Counted from the first letter of the stretch, positions 39,301 through 49,570 are shown. The stretch: DNA of 64,000 bases from DASPKT01 sp035626475 (GCA_035626475.1 DASPNP010000063.1:62001-126000); one strand, 5' to 3'. Notes: a model not told the origin generated them from the letters alone. Program-made: numbers and translations.

Positions 39301-39795
39301 GACCGGCCGGAGGTGCTGCCGGGCGAGACCTACAAGCTGCGCTGGGCCGACAGCGACCACGCGCTCTACATCACCGTCAACGACGTGGTGCAGGACGGGC
39401 GGCGCCGGCCGTTCGAGGTCTTCATCAACTCCCGCAACATGGAGCACTACGCCTGGACCGTGGCGCTGACGCGCATGATCTCGGCCGTGTTCCGCCGCGG
39501 CGGCGACGTCGCCTTCGTGGTGGAGGAGCTGAAGGCCGTGTTCGATCCGCGCGGCGGCCAATGGGTCCAGGGCCGCTACGTCCCCTCGCTCCTGGCCGCC
39601 ATCGGCGAGGTCATCGAGCGCCACATGATCGACATCGGCTTCCTCGCCCCGGCGGAAGGCGCCGCCCCGGCGCCGGCGCCCAGTGCCCCCGCGGGCCGCG
39701 CCGCGCCGCAGTGCCCCCGCTGCGCCCAGCCCAGCCTGGTGGTGCAGGAGGGGTGCGCGACCTGTACGAGTTGCGGCTATTCGAAGTGCGGGTAG
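36388..39795 (+). CDS. nrdJ: Adenosylcobalamin-dependent (class II) ribonucleotide reductase, interrupted by an intein
   Basis: NrdJ reduces ribonucleotides to deoxyribonucleotides with a B12-generated thiyl radical and no oxygen requirement. The 1135-residue precursor holds a 375-residue intein (residues 265-639), leaving a 760-residue enzyme. The N-extein contains RFIPAGRILAGAG, NCFVMGTIPDDM and GGGIGYDFSTLRP. The C-extein begins CGEQPLPPYGACLLGSVNL, where Cys640 is the expected thiyl-radical residue. Active-site loops LTSIAPTGTISLLADN and the C-terminal Cys-rich zinc tail (CPRCAQ...CTSCGYSKCG) are intact. GTG 36388, preceded by GGGAG, gives the family N-terminus; ATG 36421 is an alternative. 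The adenosyltransferase at 19504 could supply its cofactor. Confidence 0.95.
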   Translation: MDGGISTQIWDMKYRLKQPDGTPVDRNVEDSWRRVARALAAVEADPAAWEPRFLEALQDFRFIPAGRILAGAGTGRSVTLFNCFVMGTIPDDMSGIFANLREAALTMQQGGGIGYDFSTLRPRGALVAGVGADASGPVSFMDVWDAMCRTIMSAGSRRGAMMATLRCDHPDIEEFIAAKREPGRLRMFNLSVLVTDAFMEAVRADRPWDLVFAGTTHRTIRARELWDRMMRATYDYAEPGVIFIDRINQLNNLSYVETISATNPCVTGDSWVMTADGPRQVADLVGRPFAAIIDGTAHATGRQGFFATGTKLVLRLRTAEGHALRLTADHPVRRVSAQTRYGRSEEWVAAGDLRPDDRIRLHDHGNALSWPGALTEEEAYLLGLLVGDGTLKADKAVLSAWPGAEAVNGGVARPGALAVMERAEAAARTLPHRGDFAGWMEVPGRGEWRLATGALKHLAATMGLAPGAKTVTPAIEGSSSAGHAGFLRGLFDADGSVQGSQAKGVSVRLAQSDAGLLRAVQRMLLRLGIASTLYEQRRPAGPRLLPDGKGGQAAYDCAADHELVISGANLERFARRIGFADADKKTRLATALASYKRRLNQERFVATVASVEPDGEETVFDVQVPGINAFDAQGLYVHNCGEQPLPPYGACLLGSVNLAALVVDPFTPVARLDMPALARLVPVAVRMMDNVVDASRFPLEQQQQEARAKRRIGLGVTGLADALILCGVRYGGERAVALTEEWLRAVQNLAYRASAELAAEKGAFPLYDADAYLERPMVQALDAEVRDLIRAHGIRNALLTSIAPTGTISLLADNISSGIEPVFAFEYQRAVLMPDGTRQTETVSDHAYRRYRALFGHEAPLPDSFVSAQELAPSAHVVMQAAAQKYVDSSISKTINCPEDLPFEAFKDVYLQAYELGCKGCTTYRPNPVTGSVLSVKPAEATAPADASTASGMAAPPIVPSLPDAPGASMIDRPEVLPGETYKLRWADSDHALYITVNDVVQDGRRRPFEVFINSRNMEHYAWTVALTRMISAVFRRGGDVAFVVEELKAVFDPRGGQWVQGRYVPSLLAAIGEVIERHMIDIGFLAPAEGAAPAPAPSAPAGRAAPQCPRCAQPSLVVQEGCATCTSCGYSKCG
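37180..38304 (+). mobile_element. Intein with LAGLIDADG homing endonuclease, inside nrdJ
   Basis: The 375-residue insertion starts with Cys (CVTGDSWVMT, block A) and ends in His-Asn before an extein Cys (VHN-C, block G), the arrangement needed for protein splicing. Block B is LRLTADHPV with the conserved His. Block F is ETVFDVQVPGINAFDAQGLYVHN. Two LAGLIDADG helices, YLLGLLVGDG and GFLRGLFDADG, keep their acidic residues, so the homing endonuclease could be active. It lies exactly before the catalytic cysteine of NrdJ, a site used by inteins in other ribonucleotide reductases. Base composition looks like the host's, which argues against very recent arrival. Confidence 0.95.
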
Positions 39796-39815
39796 GCGAC
39801 CGCAATACAACTGGA

Positions 39816-39827
39816 TGGATGCATCCA
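39816..39827. promoter_or_regulatory. 12-bp perfect palindrome upstream of the restriction-modification gene
   Basis: TGGATGCATCCA is a perfect palindrome 21 bp past the nrdJ stop and about 95 bp before the restriction-modification start. The surrounding 125 bp is clearly AT-richer than the flanking genes. It may be an operator for the restriction gene, but no controller protein is encoded nearby and a palindrome of this size can occur by chance. Confidence 0.3.
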
Positions 39828-39921
39828 AGTGACAGGAAAATGCAAATCGTCTCACAACCTTTGAGTTCGGTTTCTGTTCCCGTATTCGATCTTATCGGTT
39901 GTGTTTACACCCGCTCTCCTT

Positions 39922-42900
39922 ATGGAAGCGGGTGCATTCATCTCATATTGGTGCGACAAGGATGGTTCCGAGCGCGCCAACTACCAGAAGTTCCTGACCG
40001 AGCTGTGCCGCGTGATCGGCGCGCCGGAACCGGAGGCGTCGCATCAGGACGATGACCGCAACGACTATGTCTTCGAGCGCCGGGTCAAGGCGCTGGACAT
40101 CGACGGCGAGGACATCAGGAACAACTACATCGACCTGTACAAGAAGCACTGCTTCGTCCTGGAGGCAAAGCAGTCGCGCAAGCGCTGGGCGCCCGAGGAG
40201 AGCGCCCCGGCGCCCGACCTGTTCGGCGCGCCCGCCCCCGCCCGGCCGCCCCAGGCCTGGGACAGGCTGATGAAGCAGGCGCGGGCCCAGGCGGAGCGCT
40301 ACGCCAAGGCGCTGCCGAAGGACCATGGCTGGCCGCCGTTCCTGGTCGTGGTCGATGTCGGCAACGTGATCGAGACCTATGCCGACTTCACCGGCCTGGG
40401 GAAAGCCTACCTGCCCTTCCCCGACAGCCGAAGCCACCGCGTCCGGCTGGACGAGCTTATGGACCCCGAGATCAGGGCCCGCCTCAGGGCGGTCTGGATG
40501 GCACCCCGCAGCCTCGATCCTTCGACCCGACGCGCCGAGGCCACCAAGGACATCGCGGTTCGGCTGGCGCGCATGGCCCGTACGCTCGAGCGGCGGCACG
40601 AGCCCAAGGCCGTCGCCCTGTTCCTGATGCGCTGTCTCTTCACCGCCTTCGCCCAGAGCGTCGGCCTGCTGCCCGAGGACGCCTTCCTGAAGCTGCTGCG
40701 TCAGGCCGAGCCGAACCCGGACCGGCTGCCCGCCTATCTGAACCCCTTCTGGGAGAACATGGACAGGGGCTCGCCCTTCGACATCCACATCAATGCCCCG
40801 ATCCGGCGCTTCAACGGCCATCTCTTCAGGGAGGCCGAGGCCCTGCCGCTCGACCGCGACGAAATGGCGGAACTGATCAACGCCTGCGGCCGCGACTGGC
40901 GGAACGTGGAGCCCGCCATCTTCGGCACGCTTCTGGAGAATGCATTGGAGCCACGCGAGCGCGACCGGCTGGGCGCGCACTTCACCCCGCGCGCCTATGT
41001 CGAGCGGCTGGTGGTGCCGACGCTGCTGGAGCCCCTGATGGAGGACTGGCGCGCCGCGCAGGCGCTGGCCGAGGTGGCGCGGGCCGAGGGCAACACCCAG
41101 GCGGCCATGACGCATATCCGGGAGTTCCACCACCGGCTCTGCACCGTCAGGGTCATGGACCCGGCCTGCGGCACGGGCAATTTCCTCTACGTCGCGCTGG
41201 AGCTGATGAAGAAGCTCGAGGGCGACGTGCTGCTGGCGCTGGAGGAGCTGGGCGCCGGCCGGCAGGAGCGGCTCGACCTGCAGGGCATCAGCGTCGGCCC
41301 GCAGCAGTTCATCGGGCTGGAGAAGAACCAGCGCGCCGTCGCCATCGCGGAACTGGTCCTCTGGCTCGGCCACCTGCAGGGACATCTGCGGCTGCGCGGG
41401 CCGGAAAGCCTGTCGGAGCCGATCCTGCGCGCCATCGACACGATCCGGGAGATGGACGCCGTCCTGACCTGGCGCGGCACGGAGCCGGTGCTGGATGCGG
41501 CGGGCAGGCCGCGGCGGCGCTGGGACGGCGTGTCCCGCCGTACCGATCCGTTGACGGGCGAGCAGGTGCCCGACCCCGAGATGACGGTGCCGATGGAGCG
41601 CTATCTGGACCCGGCCCCGGCGGTCTGGCCCGAGGCCGATTTCATCATCGGCAACCCGCCCTTCGTGGCCGGCAAGGACCTGCGGCAGGAGCTGGGCGAC
41701 GGCTATGCCGAGGCGCTGTGGCGGGCCTACCCGCACATGCCCGGCGGCGCCGACTTCGTCATGTATTGGTGGGACAAGAGCGCGGAACTGGCGCGGGCCG
41801 GCAGGATCAGACGCTTCGGCTTCATCACCACCAACAGCATCACCCAGACCTTCAGCCGGCGGGTCATGCAGCGTCACCTGAAGGAGCGCCATCCCCTCCA
41901 TATGACCTTCGCCATCCCCGACCACCCCTGGGCCGACACCTCGGGAGCCGCCATGGTGCGCGTCGCCATGACGGTGGGGGCGCAGGGTCCCGGGCCGGGC
42001 ATCCTGAAGACCGTGCGCAACGAGGGCGGTCCGCGCGACGCCGACGGCGCCGTCATGCTGGATTTCTTCATGACGGAGGGCGTGATCCAGGCCGACCTCA
42101 GCATCGGGGCGGACGTGGCGGGCTCCCTGCCGCTCAGGGCGAACAGACGCCTGTCCTGTCCGGGCGTCAAGCTCCACGGCAAGGGCTTCCTGGTCACGCC
42201 GGCGCAGGCGCGCGGCCTGGGACTGGGGACGCTGCACGGGCTGGAGAACCACATCCGGCAATACCGAAACGGCCGCGACCTGACGGGCCGGCCGCGCGGC
42301 AAGATGGTCATCGACCTGTACGGCCTCTCCGATGCCCAGACGCGGCAGTACTATCCCGCTGTCTATCAATGGCTGCTGGACCGGGTGAAGCCGGAGCGTG
42401 CCGCCAAGGCGGAAACAGCGGACGGCAGGGCCTATTTTGAGAACTGGTGGCTGCACGGCAAGACCCGTCCTGAGCTTCGCCGGGCTCTCTCTGGCCTGAC
42501 CCGCTACATCGCCACGGTGGAGACGGCCAAGCACCGTATCTTCCAGTTCCTGGACGCCTCGATCCTGCCGGACAACATGCTGGTGGCGATCGCGCTCGAT
42601 GACGGCTTCAGCCTTGGCGTCCTGTCGAGCCGTATCCATCAAGTCTGGGCCATCGCCGCCGGCGGCTGGCTAGGCTTCGGCAACGACCCGCGGTACCAGA
42701 AGTCCAACTGCTTCGATCCCTTCCCCTTCCCCGAGGTATCGGTGGAGCGGCGGCGTGCCGTCGGAGAACGGGCGGAGGAGTTGGATAAGCACCGCAAGCA
42801 GGTCATGGACGCCAATGCCGGCCGCTTCACCCTGACCGAGCTCTACAATGTGATGGAGCGCCGTCGCGCCTTGCGGGACGGCGTCCCGGATACGCCGCCG

Positions 42901-43380
42901 CTTTCGGCTACGGAGGAAGCCATCGACCTTCTCGGCCAATGCGGCGTGCTGCTGGACCTGCACGACCGGCTGGATCGGACGGTCGCGGCGGCCTATGGCT
43001 GGCCGGCGGACATGCGGGACGCCGAAATCCTGGAACGGGTGGTGGCGCTGAACCGTGAGCGCGCCGCTGAAGAGGCCCGGGGCGAGGTGCGCTGGCTGCG
43101 GCCCGATTACCAGAACCCGGCCGGTGCGGCCGAGGCGGCCCAGCTGGTCGCCGATCTGGACGAAGGGCTGGCGGCATCGAAACGGCCGGCTTGGCCGAAG
43201 GTGCCGGTGGAGCAGATCCGCGTGCTGGCCGCCAGCCTGCGCGGGAGCGGCGCGATGCCGGCCACGAGCATCGCCCGCCGTTTCCACAATGCCCGGGCCG
43301 ACCGCGTGAAGCAGATGCTGGACGTGCTGGTCTCCATGGGGCAGGCGCGGCGGATCGGCAACGACCGCTACGCCTCCTGA
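39922..43380 (+). CDS. Type IIL (MmeI-like) single-chain restriction-modification enzyme
   Basis: This 1152-residue protein combines nuclease, methyltransferase and target recognition in one chain. The N-terminal nuclease site is D71...E81-A-K83; MmeI uses D70, E80 and K82 with the same spacing. A helical spacer leads to the N6-adenine methyltransferase with the SAM motif DPACGTGNF (413-421) and catalytic NPPF (578-581). A target-recognition domain (about 740-930) follows, containing ENHIRQYRNGRDL and GFGNDPRYQKSNCFDPFPFP. The end (about 1095-1152) looks like a winged helix that MmeI lacks. ATG 39922 starts the family N-terminus (AFISYW...ERANYQKFLTELC). It stands alone between nrdJ and aox. 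The DNA target cannot be read from sequence. Confidence 0.88.
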   Translation: MEAGAFISYWCDKDGSERANYQKFLTELCRVIGAPEPEASHQDDDRNDYVFERRVKALDIDGEDIRNNYIDLYKKHCFVLEAKQSRKRWAPEESAPAPDLFGAPAPARPPQAWDRLMKQARAQAERYAKALPKDHGWPPFLVVVDVGNVIETYADFTGLGKAYLPFPDSRSHRVRLDELMDPEIRARLRAVWMAPRSLDPSTRRAEATKDIAVRLARMARTLERRHEPKAVALFLMRCLFTAFAQSVGLLPEDAFLKLLRQAEPNPDRLPAYLNPFWENMDRGSPFDIHINAPIRRFNGHLFREAEALPLDRDEMAELINACGRDWRNVEPAIFGTLLENALEPRERDRLGAHFTPRAYVERLVVPTLLEPLMEDWRAAQALAEVARAEGNTQAAMTHIREFHHRLCTVRVMDPACGTGNFLYVALELMKKLEGDVLLALEELGAGRQERLDLQGISVGPQQFIGLEKNQRAVAIAELVLWLGHLQGHLRLRGPESLSEPILRAIDTIREMDAVLTWRGTEPVLDAAGRPRRRWDGVSRRTDPLTGEQVPDPEMTVPMERYLDPAPAVWPEADFIIGNPPFVAGKDLRQELGDGYAEALWRAYPHMPGGADFVMYWWDKSAELARAGRIRRFGFITTNSITQTFSRRVMQRHLKERHPLHMTFAIPDHPWADTSGAAMVRVAMTVGAQGPGPGILKTVRNEGGPRDADGAVMLDFFMTEGVIQADLSIGADVAGSLPLRANRRLSCPGVKLHGKGFLVTPAQARGLGLGTLHGLENHIRQYRNGRDLTGRPRGKMVIDLYGLSDAQTRQYYPAVYQWLLDRVKPERAAKAETADGRAYFENWWLHGKTRPELRRALSGLTRYIATVETAKHRIFQFLDASILPDNMLVAIALDDGFSLGVLSSRIHQVWAIAAGGWLGFGNDPRYQKSNCFDPFPFPEVSVERRRAVGERAEELDKHRKQVMDANAGRFTLTELYNVMERRRALRDGVPDTPPLSATEEAIDLLGQCGVLLDLHDRLDRTVAAAYGWPADMRDAEILERVVALNRERAAEEARGEVRWLRPDYQNPAGAAEAAQLVADLDEGLAASKRPAWPKVPVEQIRVLAASLRGSGAMPATSIARRFHNARADRVKQMLDVLVSMGQARRIGNDRYAS

Positions 43381-43402
43381 CCACCCGTCCGCAGGCAGCG
43401 CC

Positions 43403-44071
43403 TCACGCCGCCAAGTCGCGGCCCAGCGCCGCCGGGGCGGCGCCGGCCAGTTCGTCGGCGAACTGGTGGTTGCGGTCGCGGTGGCCGGCCTCGTCGGCGC
43501 GGACCGCCAGCACCACGTCGCGCAGCGTGGCGTCGGCGGGCAGCTTCCAATAGTCGCGGGCGATCTGCGGGGCGGGCACGTCCGCCTGGCGGCCGGCGTC
43601 GATCTCGGCGAGGTAGTGGGTGTAGGAGACCACCGCCTCCTCCTCGAAATAGCCGACCAGCCGGTGCGCGGTCTTGGGCGACAGCAGGTACAGCAGGAAG
43701 AAGGCGTTGAAGAAGGCGCCCTGGGTCAGCAGCACCACCAGCCGTTCCAGCAGGTTCGGCCGGGCGACCTCGATGAAGGTCATCAGGTGCATGCGCTCGT
43801 TCTCGGCCTCGTCCAGCAGTTCGCGGATCCAGCCCCGGTCGCCCTCCATGCGGCGCAGGCAGCGCAGATGGACCAGCATGCCGCCGACCATGCCGGGCAC
43901 GGCGGCGACCGTCTCCAGCACGATGGCGCGGTGGCCGTATCGCTTGGCGAAGAAGGTGTCGGCGACGAAGCGCAGCGCCTTCACCATGCCGTAGGCGAGG
44001 CGGTCGCCGGTGTCGCGCGGCGCCTGGTGGATGTCGAGCGCCGGGCCGGCGGCGGTGGCGGCATGTCCCAT
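43403..44071 (-). CDS. aox: Alternative oxidase (cyanide- and NO-resistant quinol oxidase)
   Basis: Alternative oxidase passes electrons from ubiquinol straight to oxygen without pumping protons, and it resists cyanide and NO. The 222-residue protein has all di-iron motifs: LET with Glu53, NERMH with Glu92 and His95, FEEEA at 142-146, and RADEAGH with Glu194 and His197. The hydrophobic helices that bind the membrane monotopically are at about 57-70 and 116-135. AGGAGG lies 5 bp before ATG 44071. It follows the globin gene by 25 bp in one operon with NsrR-type boxes upstream. Bacterial AOX is uncommon; in Vibrio fischeri it is known to be under NsrR control. Confidence 0.94.
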   Translation of the reverse strand: MGHAATAAGPALDIHQAPRDTGDRLAYGMVKALRFVADTFFAKRYGHRAIVLETVAAVPGMVGGMLVHLRCLRRMEGDRGWIRELLDEAENERMHLMTFIEVARPNLLERLVVLLTQGAFFNAFFLLYLLSPKTAHRLVGYFEEEAVVSYTHYLAEIDAGRQADVPAPQIARDYWKLPADATLRDVVLAVRADEAGHRDRNHQFADELAGAAPAALGRDLAA

Positions 44072-44096
44072 GGTCTTCCTCCTGGTGAAGGCGGCC

Positions 44097-44507
44097 TCAG
44101 CCGACGCGGCGGCGCGGCTGGGCGGCGGGATCGAAATAGAGGGCAAGGCGCAGGCTGCGGGCGATGCGGCGGGCCTTCTCCGCCACCAGCTCGGCCGCGT
44201 CGGGCACGAAGGTCTCGGCCAGTTGCGCCTCGAACAGGGCGAGCCAGCGGTCGAACAGGGGTTCGGGAAAGGGCGGCAGGGCCTGGTGCGCCTGCATGGG
44301 CGCGCCCTTGTAGCGGCCGTTGGTCAGCAGCACCGCCGACCAGAAATCATACATCTTGGGCATGTGATGGTCCCAGCGGCCGGCCAGCGACGCCTCGAAG
44401 ACGGGCCCGAGCTCCGGATCGCGGCGGACGCGCCCGTAGAAGCCGTCGACTAACAGGCGGATGGCCTCGTCGGTGAAGACCATCTCATCCTTGACCTGCC
44501 GTTCCAT
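44097..44507 (-). CDS. Group III truncated hemoglobin
   Basis: This 136-residue truncated globin of group III (trHbP) should bind heme in the cytoplasm. The proximal histidine is His74 in YKGAPMQAHQAL. Family blocks FYGRVRRDPELGPVF, WDHHMPKMYDFWSAVLL and FDRWLALFEAQL match this class. Group III globins are linked to NO or oxygen chemistry but few have been characterised. ATG 44507 was chosen because further upstream lies the NsrR-like box at 44526. It is the first gene of a two-gene operon with aox. The genes around it suggest an NO role. Confidence 0.9.
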   Translation of the reverse strand: MERQVKDEMVFTDEAIRLLVDGFYGRVRRDPELGPVFEASLAGRWDHHMPKMYDFWSAVLLTNGRYKGAPMQAHQALPPFPEPLFDRWLALFEAQLAETFVPDAAELVAEKARRIARSLRLALYFDPAAQPRRRVG

Positions 44508-44525
44508 CGCCGCTACCCCCACCGA

Positions 44526-44548
44526 AAGATGCATCTACAATGCTTCTT
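44526..44548. promoter_or_regulatory. NsrR box 1 upstream of globin-aox
   Basis: The site begins AAGATGCATC and ends TGCTTCTT, with AAGATG-N11-CTTCTT geometry. It matches 19 of the 22 defined positions of the NsrR consensus (AAGATG-YATTTNAAATR-CATCTT). It lies 19 bp before the globin start codon. Confidence 0.8.
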
Positions 44549-44565
44549 ATCGGCGGGATCCCTGA

Positions 44566-44588
44566 AAGATATATCGGCAATGCAGCTT
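44566..44588. promoter_or_regulatory. NsrR box 2 upstream of globin-aox (weaker)
   Basis: The site reads AAGATA-N11-CAGCTT and matches 17 of 22 defined NsrR consensus positions. It starts exactly 40 bp from box 1, so both would lie on the same face of the helix. It is 59 bp before the globin start. Confidence 0.6.
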
Positions 44589-44614
44589 TGATCCCGGCGC
44601 AGGGCCGGGGCGGT

Positions 44615-45187
44615 TCAGCCGTCCCGCCCCACCTCCCGGCACAGCGCCTCCAACGCGCGGTCGTGGATGCCCAGCTCGCGCAGATGCTCCACGGTGCTGG
44701 CGAGGTAGTCGGTGTTGCGGCCGCTCTCGCCCTCTCCCTGGCGGATCAGGGCGGCGAGTTCCGGCAGCGGCAGGCGGCCGCAATATTGCTCATGGTCGCG
44801 CAGCACGACGAAGGCCACCGCCCGGGCCTGCCCGCCCGGCCAGCGCACGGGCAGCAGGCGGGGGCGGTAGACGCGGTTCATCATCTCGCGCTCCCACAGA
44901 TACTCCAGCACCGGGCCGGCCCGGTCGGGGGGCACGCGGTAGGCCATGCCCTTGCAGGAGCCGCCCCGGTCCAGCCCCAGCACGGCGCCGGGCTTCCGCC
45001 GGGTGCCGCGGTGGCGGAAGGAATAGACGCAGAAGGAGCGGTGATATCCCTTCAGCTCGGCGATGTGCTGCTCGGCGAAGTCGAAGCCCGGGCGCCACAT
45101 CAGCGAGCCGTAGCCGAAGACCCAGACGTCCTCGCCGGGCTTCACGCCGATCTCCAGGTACTGCGGGGGGATGGGAGGCAGGGTCAT
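44615..45187 (-). CDS. ChaC-type gamma-glutamylcyclotransferase
   Basis: ChaC enzymes cleave glutathione to 5-oxoproline and Cys-Gly. The 190-residue protein has the substrate-binding motif WVFGYGSLMWRPGF (FGYGSL at 24-29). The catalytic-glutamate region is EYLWEREMMNRVYRPRLLPV, and the C-terminus has GRNTDYLASTVEHLRELGI. ATG 45187 was chosen over upstream in-frame codons because it starts the conserved region closely. The gene is on the same strand as globin-aox, but the NsrR boxes lie between them, so it may have a separate promoter. Confidence 0.9.
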   Translation of the reverse strand: MTLPPIPPQYLEIGVKPGEDVWVFGYGSLMWRPGFDFAEQHIAELKGYHRSFCVYSFRHRGTRRKPGAVLGLDRGGSCKGMAYRVPPDRAGPVLEYLWEREMMNRVYRPRLLPVRWPGGQARAVAFVVLRDHEQYCGRLPLPELAALIRQGEGESGRNTDYLASTVEHLRELGIHDRALEALCREVGRDG

Positions 45188-45308
45188 GGAATGGCCGTAA
45201 CAGTCCGGCCCCTCAGGTAGCACGGGGCGAGCCCATGCCCAAGGCGCCTTGATCCCGCCAGCATGGCATGGCTTGATCCGGCTCCCCGGTATCTCCAAGG
45301 CCCGCCCC

Positions 45309-46352
45309 ATGCGCCTCCGCCCCGTCTCGGTCGCCCTCGCCCTCCTGCTGCTCCTGGTGCTGGCCTATACCGCCTGGTGGGTCTCGGCCGCCAACCAGCT
45401 GAAGACCGCCGTGGCGGAGCAGGCGGAGCGGCTGCGCGCCTTGGGCCACGAGGTCGCCTATGAGGGGCCGGAGGCCGGCGGCTATCCACTGGCGCTGTCG
45501 GCCAGTGTCCGCAACCTCGTCATCCGCCGGCCGGACGGGCTGCTGTGGCAGGGCCAGGCGCTGACCGCCGGCGCCCGCCCCTGGGACCCGAGGACCATCG
45601 AGGTGCGCCTGCCCGGCTGGCAGCGCGTCACCCTGCCGGCGGCGGGCGGGCGGCCGCAGCTGGATCTGGTGGCGCCGGAGGGGCGCGGCGAAGCGCTGCT
45701 GCGCGAGGACGGCACCGTCCGCTCCTTCAAGCTGGCGCTGCCGAGGCCGACCCTGTCGCCGGTGCTGCCGGAGGGCGGCCTGCCCGGCTGGCCCGAGATG
45801 ATCACCGCCTTCCGCCTGACGCTGGGCGCCGACTGGCCGGAGGCGCCGCCCGCCGACCACAAGGCGCCCGGCCTGACCGCCGCCTTGCGGCTGGAGGCGG
45901 TGGCGCTGCCGCCGATCCAGGGGCTGGGCCGCACGCTGGACTGGCTGGACCTGACCGCCCGGGTCATGGGGCCGGTGCCGCCCGCGCTGACGGCAGCGGA
46001 CGTCACCCCCTGGAGCCAGGCGGGCGGTACGGTGGAACTGGAGTTGGCACGGCTGGACTGGGGCCGGCTGAACATGGCCGGCAGCGCCACGCTGGCGCTG
46101 GACGGGCAGCTGCAGCCGATCGGCGCCGGCAGCGTCAAGGCCCGGGGCTTCGAGGCGGTGATCGACGCGCTGCAGGCCGGCGGCACGCTGCAGCCCAACC
46201 ACGCCGCCATGGCCCAGGCTGCGCTGCAGCTGATGGCGCAGAAGGGGCCGGACGGCGTGCCGGTGCTCACCTTGCCGCTGAACCTGCAGGAGCGGCGCCT
46301 GTCCATCGGCCCGCTGCCGATCGCCGAGGTACCCCCCTTGCAGTGGCCGTGA
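45309..46352 (+). CDS. DUF2125 domain-containing envelope protein
   Basis: This 347-residue protein has one N-terminal membrane anchor (about 4-25) and a periplasmic domain. The start RLRPVSVALALLLLLVLAYTAWWVSAANQLKTAV and the later pattern GYPLALSASVRNLVIRRPDG fit DUF2125, restricted mostly to alphaproteobacteria. The function is unknown; its beta-rich build resembles lipid-trafficking or AsmA-like envelope proteins. ATG 45309 lies just before the hydrophobic helix. It is divergent from chaC with 121 bp between them. Confidence 0.8.
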   Translation: MRLRPVSVALALLLLLVLAYTAWWVSAANQLKTAVAEQAERLRALGHEVAYEGPEAGGYPLALSASVRNLVIRRPDGLLWQGQALTAGARPWDPRTIEVRLPGWQRVTLPAAGGRPQLDLVAPEGRGEALLREDGTVRSFKLALPRPTLSPVLPEGGLPGWPEMITAFRLTLGADWPEAPPADHKAPGLTAALRLEAVALPPIQGLGRTLDWLDLTARVMGPVPPALTAADVTPWSQAGGTVELELARLDWGRLNMAGSATLALDGQLQPIGAGSVKARGFEAVIDALQAGGTLQPNHAAMAQAALQLMAQKGPDGVPVLTLPLNLQERRLSIGPLPIAEVPPLQWP

Positions 46353-46549
46353 GGCCACCGATACGGCCCATTTCGCAGGTGCGGCAAACCGGACGCTCGG
46401 GATAGTCATAGTGGCATTTGATCGCTACCGGAATCTGCGCTAAACCGGGGCCGCGCAAGCGCTTGCGCCCGCCGCCGGCGGATCCCACGGCCGCTGAAGG
46501 GCCCCCGCCGGACCGGTATCCCGCCACCCACTCTTAAGGAGTGCCTGCC

Positions 46550-49258
<2,709 letters not shown>

Positions 49259-49293
49259 CCGCCCCGGCCGGTTCGGCCCAGGCGCAATGAGAA

Positions 49294-49325
49294 GGGGCGC
49301 TCCCTCGCGGGGGCGCCCTTTTTCC
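49294..49325 (+). terminator. Rho-independent terminator after acnA
   Basis: GGGCGC (49295-49300) pairs with GCGCCC (49313-49318). CCC pairs with GGG inside, closing a TCGC loop, and the stem is followed by TTTTT. It lies 37 bp past the acnA stop. Confidence 0.88.
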
Positions 49326-49365
49326 TTTGCCTTCCGCCCGTGAGCAGGCCGGCAGCGCCGCCGGA

Positions 49366-49570
49366 GTGCGGCCTTCGACAGGCTCAGGCTGGAGAGCTTT
49401 GCACGGTCGCCAGCAAACCCTCTCTCCCAGGGGGAGAGGGGACGGCAACTCCAACCGTCAGTGATCGTGCAAAGCCCTCCAGGCTGAGGAAGATTTAGCT
49501 GCTCCCGGCCGAGCGTCCGGCGGTGCCTGGCGTCCCACTTCCCTCATGCTGAGCTTGTCGAAGCACGCAG
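49366..49570. repeat. Palindromic repeat, family RF2, copy b, carrying an insertion
   Basis: This copy is inverted relative to copy a (25691-25808). It begins GTGCGGCCTTCGACAGGCTC and ends CATGCTGAGCTTGTCGAAGC. Without the 90-bp insertion at 49391-49480 and one copy of the AGGCT duplication it is 110 bp, close to the 118 bp of copy a, and shares features such as GCTCCCRGCCGAGC. It fills the junction between acnA (after its terminator) and the convergent DUF1080 gene. Confidence 0.8.
49391..49480. mobile_element. 90-bp MITE-like insertion with terminal inverted repeats
   Basis: The left end GGAGAGCTTTGCACGGTCGC matches the reverse complement of the right end, GGAGGGCTTTGCACGATCAC, at 17 of 20 positions. 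AGGCT flanks it on both sides (49386-49390 and 49481-49485), while RF2 copy a has the sequence once, so the insertion and its 5-bp target duplication are visible within this window. Its centre holds a CTCTCTCCC-AGG-GGGAGAGGG hairpin. It has no coding capacity and would need a transposase from elsewhere. Confidence 0.82.
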
